Below, in pieces: positions 16,755-26,331 of a DNA stretch of 64,000 bases (the first letter of the stretch is position 1; each line of letters opens with the position of its first letter). Location of the stretch: assembly GCF_034931125.1 (NCBI RefSeq), contig NZ_JAYGHM010000004.1, forward strand, positions 62,001-126,000. Reading direction: 5' to 3'. The notes under the pieces were generated by a model, which searched no databases, was not told the DNA's origin, and saw only the letters and a program-made list of their open reading frames with translations. The DNA is from Rivularia sp034931125 (GTDB lineage: Bacteria; Cyanobacteriota; Cyanobacteriia; Cyanobacteriales; Nostocaceae). Both the position numbers and the translations under genes were made by a program.

Positions 16755-18122
16755 ATGAACAATTTACCAAAAGTCCTCACAAAAATAACTGTGGGTATGG
16801 CGATCGCTTTAAGCATTTCCCAAGCTCCAGCAATAGCTGCCTCTTTAGTGAGAAAGAACGTTATTGACTTGACTTCACAGGAGAAATCAGATTTTGTAGA
16901 TGCGATTAAAACCTTAAAAACAATACCTGGCACTAACAACAATCAAGTCAGTATCTATGATGAGATTGTTGCCATCCACACAGGTGCAATGGCATTTACA
17001 CCAGAGCAATTGGGTGGTCGAGTTACACTGCCTCAGGATACGCCATCCACAGGACCGCAGGCTGGAGTTGATGCAGCTCATGGAAATTCGGCATTTCTAC
17101 CTTGGCACCGTGAATATTTGAGCCGATTTGAAAAAGCCTTACAGTCAGTAAATCCTAACGTCACTATTCCCTACTGGGATTGGACAGATCCCAGATCCGT
17201 TGGTGTGATTTTCCAACCAGACTTTTTAGGCACCAATGGCTCGGGACAACCAAGAGAAATTCCTCTTAGAGATGAACTGTTAGAAGGTGGTCCTTTGCAG
17301 TCTGGTAATTTTTCTGCTGCTGCTGGCTGGAATGTGATTCCAGATTTACACACTAACGTCGTAACCGGGGAAACCTTGGGAAGCACAGTTATCCGCTATC
17401 TACCACCTGACTCTAATCCCCCCGAACAGCAATTTCCTCTAGATAAAGCACAAATAGATAGAATTCTTCAGTCTGAGGATTATAATAGGTTCCGTCCTTC
17501 TTTGGAAGGACTGACTTTCATAGATGAAAACGGTAATGAGCAAGTCTGTCAGGCACTTCCGTGTTCTCATAACCTTGTTCATGCATTGGTTGGTGGTGGA
17601 TTCATTCCTCAACCACCCGATTCATCTGAGTCAAATCCACCAACAGATCAACCCCCACTGGAAGTAGTCGGTACTATGAACAACGTTCCAGGCTCTCCCA
17701 ATGACCCAGTTTTCTGGCTGCATCATAGCAACGTAGAACGTCTTTGGGCAGAATGGCAAAACAATAGTCGCCCAGGTAGCGAATTTTATCCCGCACCAGG
17801 TACACAACCTCAAGGGCACGATCTTAATGACAGGATGTGGCCTTGGGACGGAGGTGCTTCCACACCAGGCTCAATTGGTGATATAGATATAACACCCTAT
17901 TTACCGTTGCTTCCGTCTGACGATATTGTCAAAGTTTCTGATACTTTGAATCTTAATAACTATCACTACACTTATGACACCCTTGTAAACAAAGGTCCGG
18001 TAACAAAAGTTCCGGAAACTAATTCGACATTCGCTCTATTAAGTTTCGGTGTTTTAGGTGCTATTTATTTACGTCGGCGTAAACGTTCTGTTGGTGCTTG
18101 GGAATCAGTACCAAAACATTAA
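16755..18122 (+). CDS. Secreted tyrosinase-family copper oxidase with PEP-CTERM anchor
   Basis: The 455-aa product has a signal peptide (about residues 1-28, MAIALSISQAPAIAA). The CuA region has IHTGAM, AAHGNSAFLPWHREYLSRFE and IPYWDWTD. The CuB region has HNLVHALVGGG and NDPVFWLHHSNVERLWAEWQ. These provide the six His expected for a type 3 di-copper centre that oxidises phenols or o-diphenols. The C-terminus is a PEP-CTERM-like sorting tag: VPETNST, a hydrophobic helix FALLSFGVLGAIYL and basic RRRKR, followed by 11 unusual extra residues. Such tags are cut by exosortase, placing the enzyme at the cell surface or in the sheath. No exosortase is in the window. The gene is monocistronic, with a terminator hairpin at 18172. 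A sheath-pigment or polyphenol role is conjecture. Confidence 0.9.
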   Translation: MNNLPKVLTKITVGMAIALSISQAPAIAASLVRKNVIDLTSQEKSDFVDAIKTLKTIPGTNNNQVSIYDEIVAIHTGAMAFTPEQLGGRVTLPQDTPSTGPQAGVDAAHGNSAFLPWHREYLSRFEKALQSVNPNVTIPYWDWTDPRSVGVIFQPDFLGTNGSGQPREIPLRDELLEGGPLQSGNFSAAAGWNVIPDLHTNVVTGETLGSTVIRYLPPDSNPPEQQFPLDKAQIDRILQSEDYNRFRPSLEGLTFIDENGNEQVCQALPCSHNLVHALVGGGFIPQPPDSSESNPPTDQPPLEVVGTMNNVPGSPNDPVFWLHHSNVERLWAEWQNNSRPGSEFYPAPGTQPQGHDLNDRMWPWDGGASTPGSIGDIDITPYLPLLPSDDIVKVSDTLNLNNYHYTYDTLVNKGPVTKVPETNSTFALLSFGVLGAIYLRRRKRSVGAWESVPKH

Positions 18123-18171
18123 AAACCGATTCACAAATGAAAGGTTACTTGCCTGTTCTGTTTATTGATAA

Positions 18172-18205
18172 TAAAGCCCGGTTTTTTGAAAAAATCGGGT
18201 TCCTT
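18172..18205 (+). terminator. Terminator after the tyrosinase gene
   Basis: agcccggttttttgaaaaaatcgggt makes a long AT-centred hairpin 50 bp after the stop codon. The same plan (aacccgg..ccgggtt) recurs twice downstream of murD. Confidence 0.6.
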
Positions 18206-18477
18206 AATTTTCACCGCAAGTAAAAGCGTGTAAAATCACAGTCTTAATTAGAATATATATTGCTTATAAATTTATTGTAGCTAGTAGGTTGGGTTAGACG
18301 CACGAATAATAAAAGTTTTAACCGTAAATTAAAGTTGCGTCGTAACCTAACATCTTGATTATCGGTATTTTAAATATCTCGATTTATCCATAATGCTAAT
18401 GTTGGGTTACGACACGATATTATCAATTCTCCGTATCCTTTCAAATTTATTTTCGTGTCTAACACAACCTACAAATA

Positions 18478-18508
18478 AAAAACCCGGCTTTTTCCAAAAA
18501 ACCGGGTT
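18478..18508. terminator. Terminator hairpin (duplicated copy)
   Basis: aacccgg-ctttttccaaaaa-accgggtt with flanking A and T runs. Copy of the hairpin at 18831-18863 that terminates murD. Confidence 0.6.
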
Positions 18509-18534
18509 GATAAATCCTTACAAATTACCTATCT

Positions 18535-18632
18535 CTATAATTCCAAACACCACTTGCGAAAATCATCACCGCGTACTTCAAAATTAGGATAATGATCAAA
18601 AATAGCACAAGATTGTGACAGTAAAACTACAG
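18535..18632 (-). pseudogene. Duplicated 3' fragment of murD
   Basis: The minus strand reads VVLLSQSCAIFDHYPNFEVR then GDDFRKWCLEL and stop. This differs from murD only at a few residues (PACASFDQ in the parent). It has no start and ends where the 352-bp duplication ends, so it is a scrap of duplicated DNA. Confidence 0.85.
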
Positions 18633-18830
18633 ATAGTAGGTTGGGTTAAACGTACAAAAAATAATGATTTTTACCGTAAATTAAAGTTGCGTCGTAACCC
18701 AACATCTTGATTGCTGGTATTTCACAATATCTCGATTTATCCAAAATGTTAATGTTGGGTTACGACACGATATTATCAATTCTCCGTTTTTTTTCAAATT
18801 TATTTTTGTGTCTAACCCAACCTACAAATA

Positions 18831-18863
18831 AAAAACCCGGCTTTCGCAAAAAAACCGGGTTGA
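18831..18863 (-). terminator. murD terminator hairpin
   Basis: aacccgg-ctttcgcaaaaaa-accgggtt lies 25 bp after the murD stop; on the minus strand it is followed by T-rich sequence (tttttttatttg). Confidence 0.65.
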
Positions 18864-18887
18864 TAAATCCTTACAAATTACCTATCT

Positions 18888-20282
18888 CTATAATTCCAAA
18901 CACCACTTGCGAAAATCATCACCGCGTACTTCAAAATTAGGATACTGGTCAAAACTCGCGCAAGCTGGGGACAGTAAAACTACAGTTGCATCATGCTGCT
19001 TCGCTAATTCCCCTGCACGAACAACGGCTTTTTCGATAGTTCCCATCTCTTCGTAGTTAGAATATCCTTCCTCTTCCAAGCGTTTTGCAAATATCGATGC
19101 AGCATCACCAATTAATAATACTGCTGCGGCTTTTTCTTTAATCTTCCCTATCCAGGGTTGATCGTTACCAGCTTTTGCAGCACCCCCAGCAATTAAAATT
19201 ACCGGACTTTTTACCGATGCTAACCCGACTTCAGCCGCGTCGTAATTTGTCGCTTTACTATCATTAATAAAGTCAATTCCTTCCCAAGTCCGAATGTGTT
19301 CTAAACGATGGGGAACTCCAGAAAATTCGCTTATCGCTTGATGAATTTCTGATTTTTCAATTCCCGCTAACCTTGCTGCTGCGATCGCTAACAGCAGATT
19401 TTGCAAATTATGTTCTCCTACCATTCGCAAAGCGGAAATCGGCATAATAAGTTGGTCTTCGGATACAGATGCAATATGTTGCGTTTCTACAACCCAACCA
19501 TCTTCAATGTAAAAACCTTTACCGCCAATTAAATTATCTTTACCTTTAATGCTCGTCCAATAAGCATCTTGCCAATCGGTTTCACCCACTTTTCTTAAGT
19601 ATGGGTCATCACCGTTGAAAACCTGCATTTGAGAACGATGCAGCAATTGCGCTTTGATATTGTAGTAGTTTTCTACAGTCTTATGACGTGCTAAATGGTC
19701 TGGGGTTAACGTCGTCCAGATACCAATTTTAGGGGTTATCGAGTTGGAAGATTCGATTTGATAACTGCTGAGTTCGGCGATTATCCATTCTAGGGGAGGA
19801 TGGGAAGAATTTGTCTCCTTGTCTCTTTCCTCAAGTGCAATCTCAGAAGCAGCAAGACCAATATTACCGCAAGTGGGTGCGTGTAAACCCGCAGTCTGAA
19901 ATATTGCACCTATTAACGAGGTGACAGTAGTTTTACCGTTAGTGCCGGTAACTGCTATCCAGGGAATAGAACGTAAATTGCGCCATGCAAATTCCATTTC
20001 CCCCACGGTTTCAATTCCTTTTTCCCGTGCTGCAATTAATACGGGAATATCCCAGGGTACGCCGGGACTAACTACGATTAATTTCGGTAATTCGGTGTCG
20101 TTTAGTTCCAGGGAATACTCTAATTTAACTGTGATTCCCTCGACAGCAAGTTCTTGTTGTTGTTTGAGGAGGTCAGGGGAGGTTTTGGTATCACCAATTT
20201 CCACCTCCCAACCTTCTCGATTCAACAATCTTGCCGCAGCAACACCGGACTTTCCCAATCCTATGACATGAGCTTTAGGCAT
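18888..20282 (-). CDS. murD: UDP-N-acetylmuramoyl-L-alanine--D-glutamate ligase MurD
   Basis: The 464-aa product has the three-domain Mur ligase plan: an N-terminal Rossmann-like domain starting MPKAHVIGLGKSGVAAARLL, the ATP loop WIAVTGTNGKTTVTSLIG near residue 112, and LTPDHLARHKT. The C-terminal domain has PHRLEHIRTWEGIDFINDSK ATN.. and LLSPACASFDQYPNFEVRGD. It adds D-Glu to UDP-MurNAc-Ala in peptidoglycan synthesis, in the cytoplasm. It starts about 80 bp from the glyS stop on the same strand, so the two may be co-transcribed. Its 3' end is duplicated downstream. Confidence 0.97.
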   Translation of the reverse strand: MPKAHVIGLGKSGVAAARLLNREGWEVEIGDTKTSPDLLKQQQELAVEGITVKLEYSLELNDTELPKLIVVSPGVPWDIPVLIAAREKGIETVGEMEFAWRNLRSIPWIAVTGTNGKTTVTSLIGAIFQTAGLHAPTCGNIGLAASEIALEERDKETNSSHPPLEWIIAELSSYQIESSNSITPKIGIWTTLTPDHLARHKTVENYYNIKAQLLHRSQMQVFNGDDPYLRKVGETDWQDAYWTSIKGKDNLIGGKGFYIEDGWVVETQHIASVSEDQLIMPISALRMVGEHNLQNLLLAIAAARLAGIEKSEIHQAISEFSGVPHRLEHIRTWEGIDFINDSKATNYDAAEVGLASVKSPVILIAGGAAKAGNDQPWIGKIKEKAAAVLLIGDAASIFAKRLEEEGYSNYEEMGTIEKAVVRAGELAKQHDATVVLLSPACASFDQYPNFEVRGDDFRKWCLEL

Positions 20283-20362
20283 AGACTGTAAACAGACCCT
20301 GGTTAAGCAAGACTATAGTAACGTTTATTGCCATAATTTACACCATGTTTTGTTGATTTTCA

Positions 20363-22513
20363 CTACAGATTTTTTACAATTGCACCGAAATCAGCTAACA
20401 CGCGAGCGTGGTTACGTAATAACCCTAGTAAATACAGGCGATTTCGTTTAATATCCGGATTGTCATCCATTACTAACACGCTTTCGGGACCGTCGAAGAA
20501 TGTGCTAACGGTGGGTGCTATTTCTGTTAATCCTGCTATCAGTTGTTGGTAATTCCGCTGTTGTTGTGCGGCTTGGGTTTGCGGTATTAAACTCACGACT
20601 GCGTGATAAAATGATTCTTCGGATGATTTCTGAAATAGGTCGGGTTGTACTAAGTTGCTCGGATCAAGTTGTTGAGTATCGAGATCGCCTTGCGCTGCTA
20701 ACCGGGTGGAACGGTTAACGGTTTCGTAAATTTTATCTAAAGTGCCGTTGTTACGAATCTCTTGTAAGAATAAAGCGCGATCGCGAACATCTAATAAATC
20801 CTGCAATGCTCGTTCTGTATACTCCGGGTCGTTTTCTCCCAACACCGCATTAACTAAGTCGTAGTCAATATGTTTCTCTTCTTGTAATAAGGTGCGGATG
20901 CGTTGTAAGAAGAAGTCTTCTAAGGAAGCAACTAATTTGGCTTTATCTTTGTTATGAGTATTCGCGAATTCCGCTGCTGTTTCTGCAAGTAGCTGCTGTA
21001 AGTTAATCGATAAATCGCCGTCCCAAGTAATATTAACAATAGCAGTTGCGGCTCTACGTAAGGCGAAGGGGTCGGAAGAACCAGTGGGAATCATTCCCAA
21101 ACCGAAGATACTTACTAAAGTATCGATTCTATCGGCTATTGCTACAACTCTACCCGTAATAGTTTGCGGTAAGATATCATCCGCACCTCTAGGTAAATAA
21201 TGCTCAAAAATCGCGTCGGCTACAGCTTCCGGTTCGTTACTTTTAACAGCATATTTTTGACCCATAATTCCCTGCAATTCCGGGAATTCATACACCATTG
21301 AGCTAACTAAATCGGCTTTACATAATAAAGCTGCTCTTTGAATATGTTCTTGTTGTTGGGGTGCTAAATTTAACTGTTTTGAAATGCGATCGGCAACGCT
21401 ACATATGCGATCGACCTTTTGACGTAAAGAACCTAAATCTTCTTGAAAAGTTACCGTTTCTAACTGTGGTAAAAAGCTTTCCAAAGATTGTTTAATATCT
21501 TTTTCATAGAAATATCTACCGTCAGCCAAACGAGCGCGAATTACCCTTTCATTACCTTTAGCAATAATATCCGATTTTTCCGGGTCGCCATTAGAAACCG
21601 TAATAAAATAAGGCAGTAATTCCTGACTATTTTCAGCTTTAAATACGGGAAAATACTTTTGGTGAGAAACCATCACCGTAGTAATTACTTCTGGGGGTAA
21701 CTCCAAAAATTCCGGTTCAAAATTACCGACAACCGCAGAAGGATATTCTACTAAATTAACAACTTCCTCTAATAAATCGGGATAAATTTGAGCGTAACCG
21801 TTATGTTTTTTCGCAGCTTCTTGTACCTGTTGAGTAATCGTATTAACTCGCGTTTCCACGGAAGCAACCACGGAAGCAGAATTTAAACTATTAAGATAAT
21901 CAGTAGGTTGAGAAAAAGTTACATCATCCGGATGTAAAACCCGATGTCCCCTGGAAGTATTACCGCTTTTGACAACTTCCGAATTATTATCAATTTCAAT
22001 CGGTAAAACTTTGTCATCCAACAAAGCCACCAAAGTGCGAATCGGACGAGAAAACTTCAAATCCCCGTCACTCCACCGCATCAACCGCTTACCTTCTAAC
22101 TTAAAAATCCAATCGGGAATCACTTCCGTAAGAATCTCCCCAGTAGAACGTCCTTTGATACTTTTCTTAACAAAAACAAAATCACCTTTATCGGTGGGAC
22201 GAATTTCCAATGCTGAAACATCAACACCCTGCTTATTTGCGAAACCTTCCGCAGCTTTAGTAGGTGTACCATCCTTGAAAGCAGCCTTCGCGGGGGGTCC
22301 CTTTACCTCTTCCTCTCTATCCGCTTGTTGTTGCGGTAAACCCTTAATTAAGACAGCCAACCTGCGGGGAGTACCGTAAATTTCTACCGCATCATTGTCG
22401 AGAAAATTTTCCTTCAAAGATTGGGGAATTAACTGCTTCCATTGCGCGATCGCACCGCTCAAAAAGCTTGCAGGTAACTCTTCCGTTCCGACTTCCAATA
22501 AAAAATTAGCCAT
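20363..22513 (-). CDS. glyS: Glycyl-tRNA synthetase beta subunit
   Basis: The product is 716 aa from the ATG at 22513 (MANFLLEVGTEELPASFLSG). A frame extension to a GTG/ATG-type start six codons earlier is less likely, because MANFLLEVGTEELP is the usual family start. It contains ATVMVSHQKYFPVF-type sequence (ITTVMVSHQKYFPVFKAENS), the HD-like central domain around LCKADLVSSMVYEFPELQGI MGQ and a C-terminal anticodon/DALR-like region. It pairs with GlyQ to charge tRNA(Gly). glyQ is not in this window. The length is normal. Confidence 0.97.
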   Translation of the reverse strand: MANFLLEVGTEELPASFLSGAIAQWKQLIPQSLKENFLDNDAVEIYGTPRRLAVLIKGLPQQQADREEEVKGPPAKAAFKDGTPTKAAEGFANKQGVDVSALEIRPTDKGDFVFVKKSIKGRSTGEILTEVIPDWIFKLEGKRLMRWSDGDLKFSRPIRTLVALLDDKVLPIEIDNNSEVVKSGNTSRGHRVLHPDDVTFSQPTDYLNSLNSASVVASVETRVNTITQQVQEAAKKHNGYAQIYPDLLEEVVNLVEYPSAVVGNFEPEFLELPPEVITTVMVSHQKYFPVFKAENSQELLPYFITVSNGDPEKSDIIAKGNERVIRARLADGRYFYEKDIKQSLESFLPQLETVTFQEDLGSLRQKVDRICSVADRISKQLNLAPQQQEHIQRAALLCKADLVSSMVYEFPELQGIMGQKYAVKSNEPEAVADAIFEHYLPRGADDILPQTITGRVVAIADRIDTLVSIFGLGMIPTGSSDPFALRRAATAIVNITWDGDLSINLQQLLAETAAEFANTHNKDKAKLVASLEDFFLQRIRTLLQEEKHIDYDLVNAVLGENDPEYTERALQDLLDVRDRALFLQEIRNNGTLDKIYETVNRSTRLAAQGDLDTQQLDPSNLVQPDLFQKSSEESFYHAVVSLIPQTQAAQQQRNYQQLIAGLTEIAPTVSTFFDGPESVLVMDDNPDIKRNRLYLLGLLRNHARVLADFGAIVKNL

Positions 22514-22908
22514 AGTACATACGAATGTCATTCACAATTTCAACAGTTTACCGTGGGTTTTGGTTTGGTTGGTGGGAATGGGGATAATATATTTTTTTAA
22601 ACGCAGAGGAACGCGGAGGTTGACGCAGAGTGTCTTTATTCACATGATTGAATGATTACAATACAATGTCATTTCCCTTTTGATCGCAGAGAATAATTTT
22701 CTAAGTATGTATATGTTATAAGTTTATGATGATGTTGGGTTTTACTTTGTTCAACCCAAGCGACTAAGCTACTGCGATTGTTATTAGCAATTTTTTATAG
22801 CCAACTTACAGATTATCTTGTTTAAGTAAAAGCACGGTACTTTTATCTTCATTTTGTGATTAATATTAAAATTAAATTTAATTTTAAGTTTATTAACGTA
22901 ACTTCTAT
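22514..22908. other. Intergenic stretch with short repeats
   Basis: About 395 bp. It contains acgcagaggaacgcggagg, a common cyanobacterial repeat, and an inverted repeat gttgggtttta..caacccaagc near 22733-22760 related to the taggttgggtta family. No gene is seen. Confidence 0.5.
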
Positions 22909-23817
22909 ATGTCAAAGACTATTGATAAAGGAAGTCTGTGCTATACCACCTTAGCTATTGGATATGAATACAATAAATATGCACAATTGTTAGCAAAAGA
23001 TATTTTTAAGCTATCTCCAGATGTTCCTATTGTAATTCTTTCAGACAGACCACACATTTTTTTTGAGTATCCAAATGTAATTGCTGTAAAACATAATATT
23101 CAATCCGTAGGCATATTCCATGACAAGCTTTGCTGTATAGAAAAGTGTCTTGAAAATTATGATTGTTGTATCTTTATGGATGCTGATTGTCGATTAATTG
23201 AAAACATGGCAATATCTAGGAATTGGAAACCCGGTTTAACAGCAAAGACACACTGGAGTTTGACAAAACATATTACCCCAAATGTTCTCGCGGGTAAAAA
23301 AGAATTGAAGCGTAGACTAGCCTATGAGGTTGCTAAGGAACTTGAAATTATAATAGATAACTGTAACTTTATATATGAAGCCATTTTTATTATTCGTAAA
23401 GACAATGGCAAAGAAGTGGAGTTCTTGAAAATCTGGAAGCAAATTCGGGATTACTTTGAGTCTAATGGTATTTTTGATGGAGAAGGTGTAGCAATGGGTT
23501 TAGCTGCACATAAAGCATCGTTAGAAATATACCATTATAACTCTGGGTATGCTCAAGAGGAAGTTGATTATAATATTAAAGATGTTTATAAAGACAAGCT
23601 TTTTTATAAGCTGCTGATTCACAATGATACAGATAATCTTTCTGATGTTTTGTGTGAAAAAGTTTTAAAGCTTGATGAACAAAGAAAACAAATGTCAAAG
23701 TTACCTTTTTGGCGTAAGTTGATTAAGAAGATATCTAATCCCATTTTAAAAAAGTTACGTTTTGTAAGGCTCAAGAACAAAAATTTTAACAAAAGTAATT
23801 TCTCTCACTTTGTGTAA
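22909..23817 (+). CDS. Putative GT-A-fold glycosyltransferase-like protein
   Basis: The 302-aa product starts MSKTIDKGSLCYTTLAIGYE. It has a beta-alpha N-terminus (DVPIVILSD), a DxD-type motif in CCIFMDADCRLIEN near residue 95 and later GIFDGEGVAMGLAA. This layout resembles nucleotide-diphospho-sugar transferases that lack a membrane anchor. The C-terminus is very basic (KKISNPILKKLRFVRLKNKN). I cannot assign a donor or acceptor. Base composition is more AT-rich than the neighbouring housekeeping genes, and it stands alone, so horizontal transfer is possible. Confidence 0.5.
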   Translation: MSKTIDKGSLCYTTLAIGYEYNKYAQLLAKDIFKLSPDVPIVILSDRPHIFFEYPNVIAVKHNIQSVGIFHDKLCCIEKCLENYDCCIFMDADCRLIENMAISRNWKPGLTAKTHWSLTKHITPNVLAGKKELKRRLAYEVAKELEIIIDNCNFIYEAIFIIRKDNGKEVEFLKIWKQIRDYFESNGIFDGEGVAMGLAAHKASLEIYHYNSGYAQEEVDYNIKDVYKDKLFYKLLIHNDTDNLSDVLCEKVLKLDEQRKQMSKLPFWRKLIKKISNPILKKLRFVRLKNKNFNKSNFSHFV

Positions 23818-23907
23818 GTGCGATACCTTCTGTGAGCTTCGCTTAACGCCATTTAGTCGTGTAATGTCTAAAAATCTAAAAGATTATTGTATATTGATTA
23901 ATTATTA

Positions 23908-23925
23908 ACCCGCCTTACTGCGGGT
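23908..23925 (+). terminator. Hairpin acccgccttactgcgggt (dispersed-repeat type)
   Basis: acccgc-cttact-gcgggt followed by ttcgtttgtgtag. It likely terminates the upstream gene, but it also belongs to a dispersed paired-hairpin repeat family (see 37741). Confidence 0.5.
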
Positions 23926-23965
23926 TTCGTTTGTGTAGATGCGGTAACAAAGCGCCAGATAAATA

Positions 23966-24205
23966 TTAATTCTCAACTTCCAACTCTCCACTCCTGACTT
24001 CATTCTCATTGCCGTTATCTTTATTATTCTTTAAGTTATCATTCCCATTGTTGTTCCCATTGTGATTACCATTATTATTACCATTGCCATTCAAATTATT
24101 ACGGAAATTGACGTTGATATAAAAATTGATACTAATTAAGCTACCGTTTTTACCGCTAAATAAATAGCCTAAAATTAGTCCTAAAATTAAAGATAATAAA
24201 ATCAT
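23966..24205 (-). CDS. Small membrane protein with Asn/Gly-rich tail
   Basis: The 79-aa product has one N-terminal hydrophobic helix (MILLSLILGLILGYLFSG). A short beta-like stretch follows (SLISINFYINVNFRNN), then a low-complexity tail of N, G and NG repeats, and finally a charged end (ENEVRSGELEVEN). The tail is encoded by a degenerate (ATT/ACC)n-like triplet tract. It lies 167 bp downstream of the pentapeptide-repeat gene on the same strand. The family is unknown and the coding status moderate. Confidence 0.45.
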   Translation of the reverse strand: MILLSLILGLILGYLFSGKNGSLISINFYINVNFRNNLNGNGNNNGNHNGNNNGNDNLKNNKDNGNENEVRSGELEVEN

Positions 24206-24372
24206 ATTATCTCTCTGGTTAAAATATTGGAAGCTTCATTTTATTAATTAATTCAGCAATAAACTGTCCAATACAATCCAATCTATTTAAACTAGAGTTA
24301 CCTTACACACAGGAATTCCCAGCCTGAGACTGGGAACTAGTTAATTAAAAAATTACGTATTACGAATTATTT

Positions 24373-25698
24373 TCACCTTCCTAATTTATTCTCAATCCCT
24401 TCACAACCACCGGGAATGGTTTTTCTACTTTTTTCTCCGCACCAATGACAACAATAATGACGATTATGCTCGGACATTCGCTTGACGTTGGTGAAATTAG
24501 CGTTTTCTACTACTGCACCAGTACGTTCACCAGTTCGATAATCAGGAGGATGCAAGCGACTGCGGGGTGATGCTGTTTCTAAGGAACCGTAAAACAATTG
24601 AGTTGCGTTTAAGTCAGCGTTGGATAAGTTAGCTTCATACAAAATAGCGCGGTAAAGATTCGCTTTCACTAGGTCACAATGACTCAAATTGACACGCACT
24701 AAATTCGCTTCACTCAAATCCGTCCACCGCAAATCTGTACCGGAAAGGTTCGCACCCGCAAGCATCACACCCAAGTCTATGACACGCACTCCTGCAACTA
24801 AGTCTTCTAGGTAGCCTCCGCTACCGTTAAAAATTGCTCTACCTAAATGACCGTCTCGTTTTAGTGGTGTGAGTAATTTGGAACGAGATAAAAAGCGCAG
24901 AATTTTGGCTTTACCAACTGCGTCAACGCTGCCCAAAATTGCGCCTGTACGTCCTTCTGCGAGCAATCTTTCTTGGGGCCAATCTTCTAATAATCCTTCT
25001 TCATCTAATACTAAATCGGAAATGCCTTGAAAATATGTGTCAATTGTCTGCTGTTGAGTAATATTATTTTGCTGTATGGTAAGCAGGTTTTGCTGAATTG
25101 TTAAATCCTTAGAGATTACATACTGTCTCCAAGCAATATAAACCGCGATCACAGCGATGAGAATTTGTCCCAAAGCACCGAACCACTCCGCTAAGGTTCC
25201 CGAAACATCCCAATTGATGGTACCGGGAACAAATTTAACTAAGCCAGCAACTGTGACGATTATGCCCAAAAAAGCCACAATCAACGCTCGCTGTTGGGGT
25301 GTCAAGGATTCGGTTATGGCAACTTTCAACCACGGGAAAAGTATTATTACTGATAAGAATAAAGTGACTGCGGTTCCGGAAATACCCACTATTGGTTGAT
25401 TTATGGCTATTCCGACCACTGTAATCGTAATTGACAATAAAGTTATTAATAATGCCCGTGTTTTAACTGTTACTGTAGTAGTGCTTCCAGAAAACGAAGA
25501 ACGAGCTTGTTGCAAAGCAGTGGTATTTTGCTGAGATTGCACCAAGGCGATCGCGGAGTTTACTTGTTGAGCGCTCAGCCCGTTGGGTAACTGGCTTACA
25601 TCTCCCGCACCTTCAAATTCATCGGATTGCCACTTGTCTTCGGATCGGGGTTGGATATTGTCCGGCTGCGATGATTGGGAGTTAGATTCAGTTGACAT
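24373..25698 (-). CDS. Membrane-anchored pentapeptide-repeat protein
   Basis: The 441-aa product has a polar, Q/S-rich N-terminus of about 80 aa. Four hydrophobic segments follow between residues 82 and 190, including LLITLLSITITVVGIAI, ISGTAVTLFLSVIILF, LIVAFLGIIVTVAGLV and ALGQILIAVIAVYIAW. A cytoplasmic linker comes next. Near residues 310-370 is a pentapeptide-repeat helix (A(N/D)LXX: GANLSGTDLRWTDLSEANLV). The C-terminus has a CCHWCGEKS cysteine/histidine cluster that could bind metal. Such proteins are abundant in cyanobacteria and their roles are mostly unknown. Confidence 0.75.
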   Translation of the reverse strand: MSTESNSQSSQPDNIQPRSEDKWQSDEFEGAGDVSQLPNGLSAQQVNSAIALVQSQQNTTALQQARSSFSGSTTTVTVKTRALLITLLSITITVVGIAINQPIVGISGTAVTLFLSVIILFPWLKVAITESLTPQQRALIVAFLGIIVTVAGLVKFVPGTINWDVSGTLAEWFGALGQILIAVIAVYIAWRQYVISKDLTIQQNLLTIQQNNITQQQTIDTYFQGISDLVLDEEGLLEDWPQERLLAEGRTGAILGSVDAVGKAKILRFLSRSKLLTPLKRDGHLGRAIFNGSGGYLEDLVAGVRVIDLGVMLAGANLSGTDLRWTDLSEANLVRVNLSHCDLVKANLYRAILYEANLSNADLNATQLFYGSLETASPRSRLHPPDYRTGERTGAVVENANFTNVKRMSEHNRHYCCHWCGEKSRKTIPGGCEGIENKLGR

Positions 25699-26331
25699 GA
25701 TTATATTTTGGCATCAGCAGTTCTAAGTTAAACATTGTAATTAGAAAATGTGCTACCAAATTTGGAGATAATCTTTTAACTATACTCATACGGCATATTC
25801 CCTAAGTATGAACGCAATTATTAAAGTACTACTTTTTCAATGTTTTGACTTCAATAATTTTTTATTCTTTGGTAACACAGTTTACTTACTGCTAATTAAA
25901 ATAAATCTTGGAAAGTATTGTATCGTCTCATTCGACCTTCCTAAATTTACTTATCAATGTATTACTTTTAGCTTTATAAAGGTACACTTAGACAAGCTTT
26001 AACCTACTTTAAATAATGATTGAATTATATGTATAGATAATTACTTTTAGCGGTGCGATCAATTATCTAAATTATACTTCCAAAAAGATTATTCTTTATA
26101 TATTTTAAGTCTATATAGGACATATTGCACTCTTGTATAAATATCAGTTAACTAAAATAAATATAAATCTAATGAATTGTCTTTACCTCAATATGATATA
26201 ATCCATTGGTTTGAAAAACAAAAAAAAATTAAATATAACCAAACAATTAATCAATCAAAAAGTTTTGATGGATACTTGTTAAACGTAAGAAAAAGCTGTA
26301 TGGTAGGTCTTATGATTTCTATGGATGCGAT
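25699..26331. other. AT-rich intergenic stretch
   Basis: About 630 bp with very high AT content and no credible gene; two short plus frames (64 and 63 codons) are compositionally random. Promoters for the flanking divergent genes must be here but cannot be singled out. Confidence 0.5.

Larger units (their letters stand above)
18282..18985. repeat. 352-bp tandem duplication covering the 3' end of murD
   Basis: Two units, 18282-18633 and 18634-18985, share the same order of elements at a 352-bp period. That order is a taggttgggtta..taacc(c/t)aac inverted repeat, an atgttgggttacgacacg..cgtgtctaac inverted repeat, a hairpin aacccgg..ccgggtt, and the last roughly 98 bp of murD. The second unit overlaps the real murD 3' end. 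Confidence 0.85.

Noticed and set aside
22514..22531. Extended GlyS start (MTFVCTMANF..)
   Set aside because: The family start is MANFLLEVGTEELP; the extra six codons are not conserved.
25808..26002. 64-codon plus frame
   Set aside because: Extremely AT-rich, no Shine-Dalgarno, no protein-like pattern.
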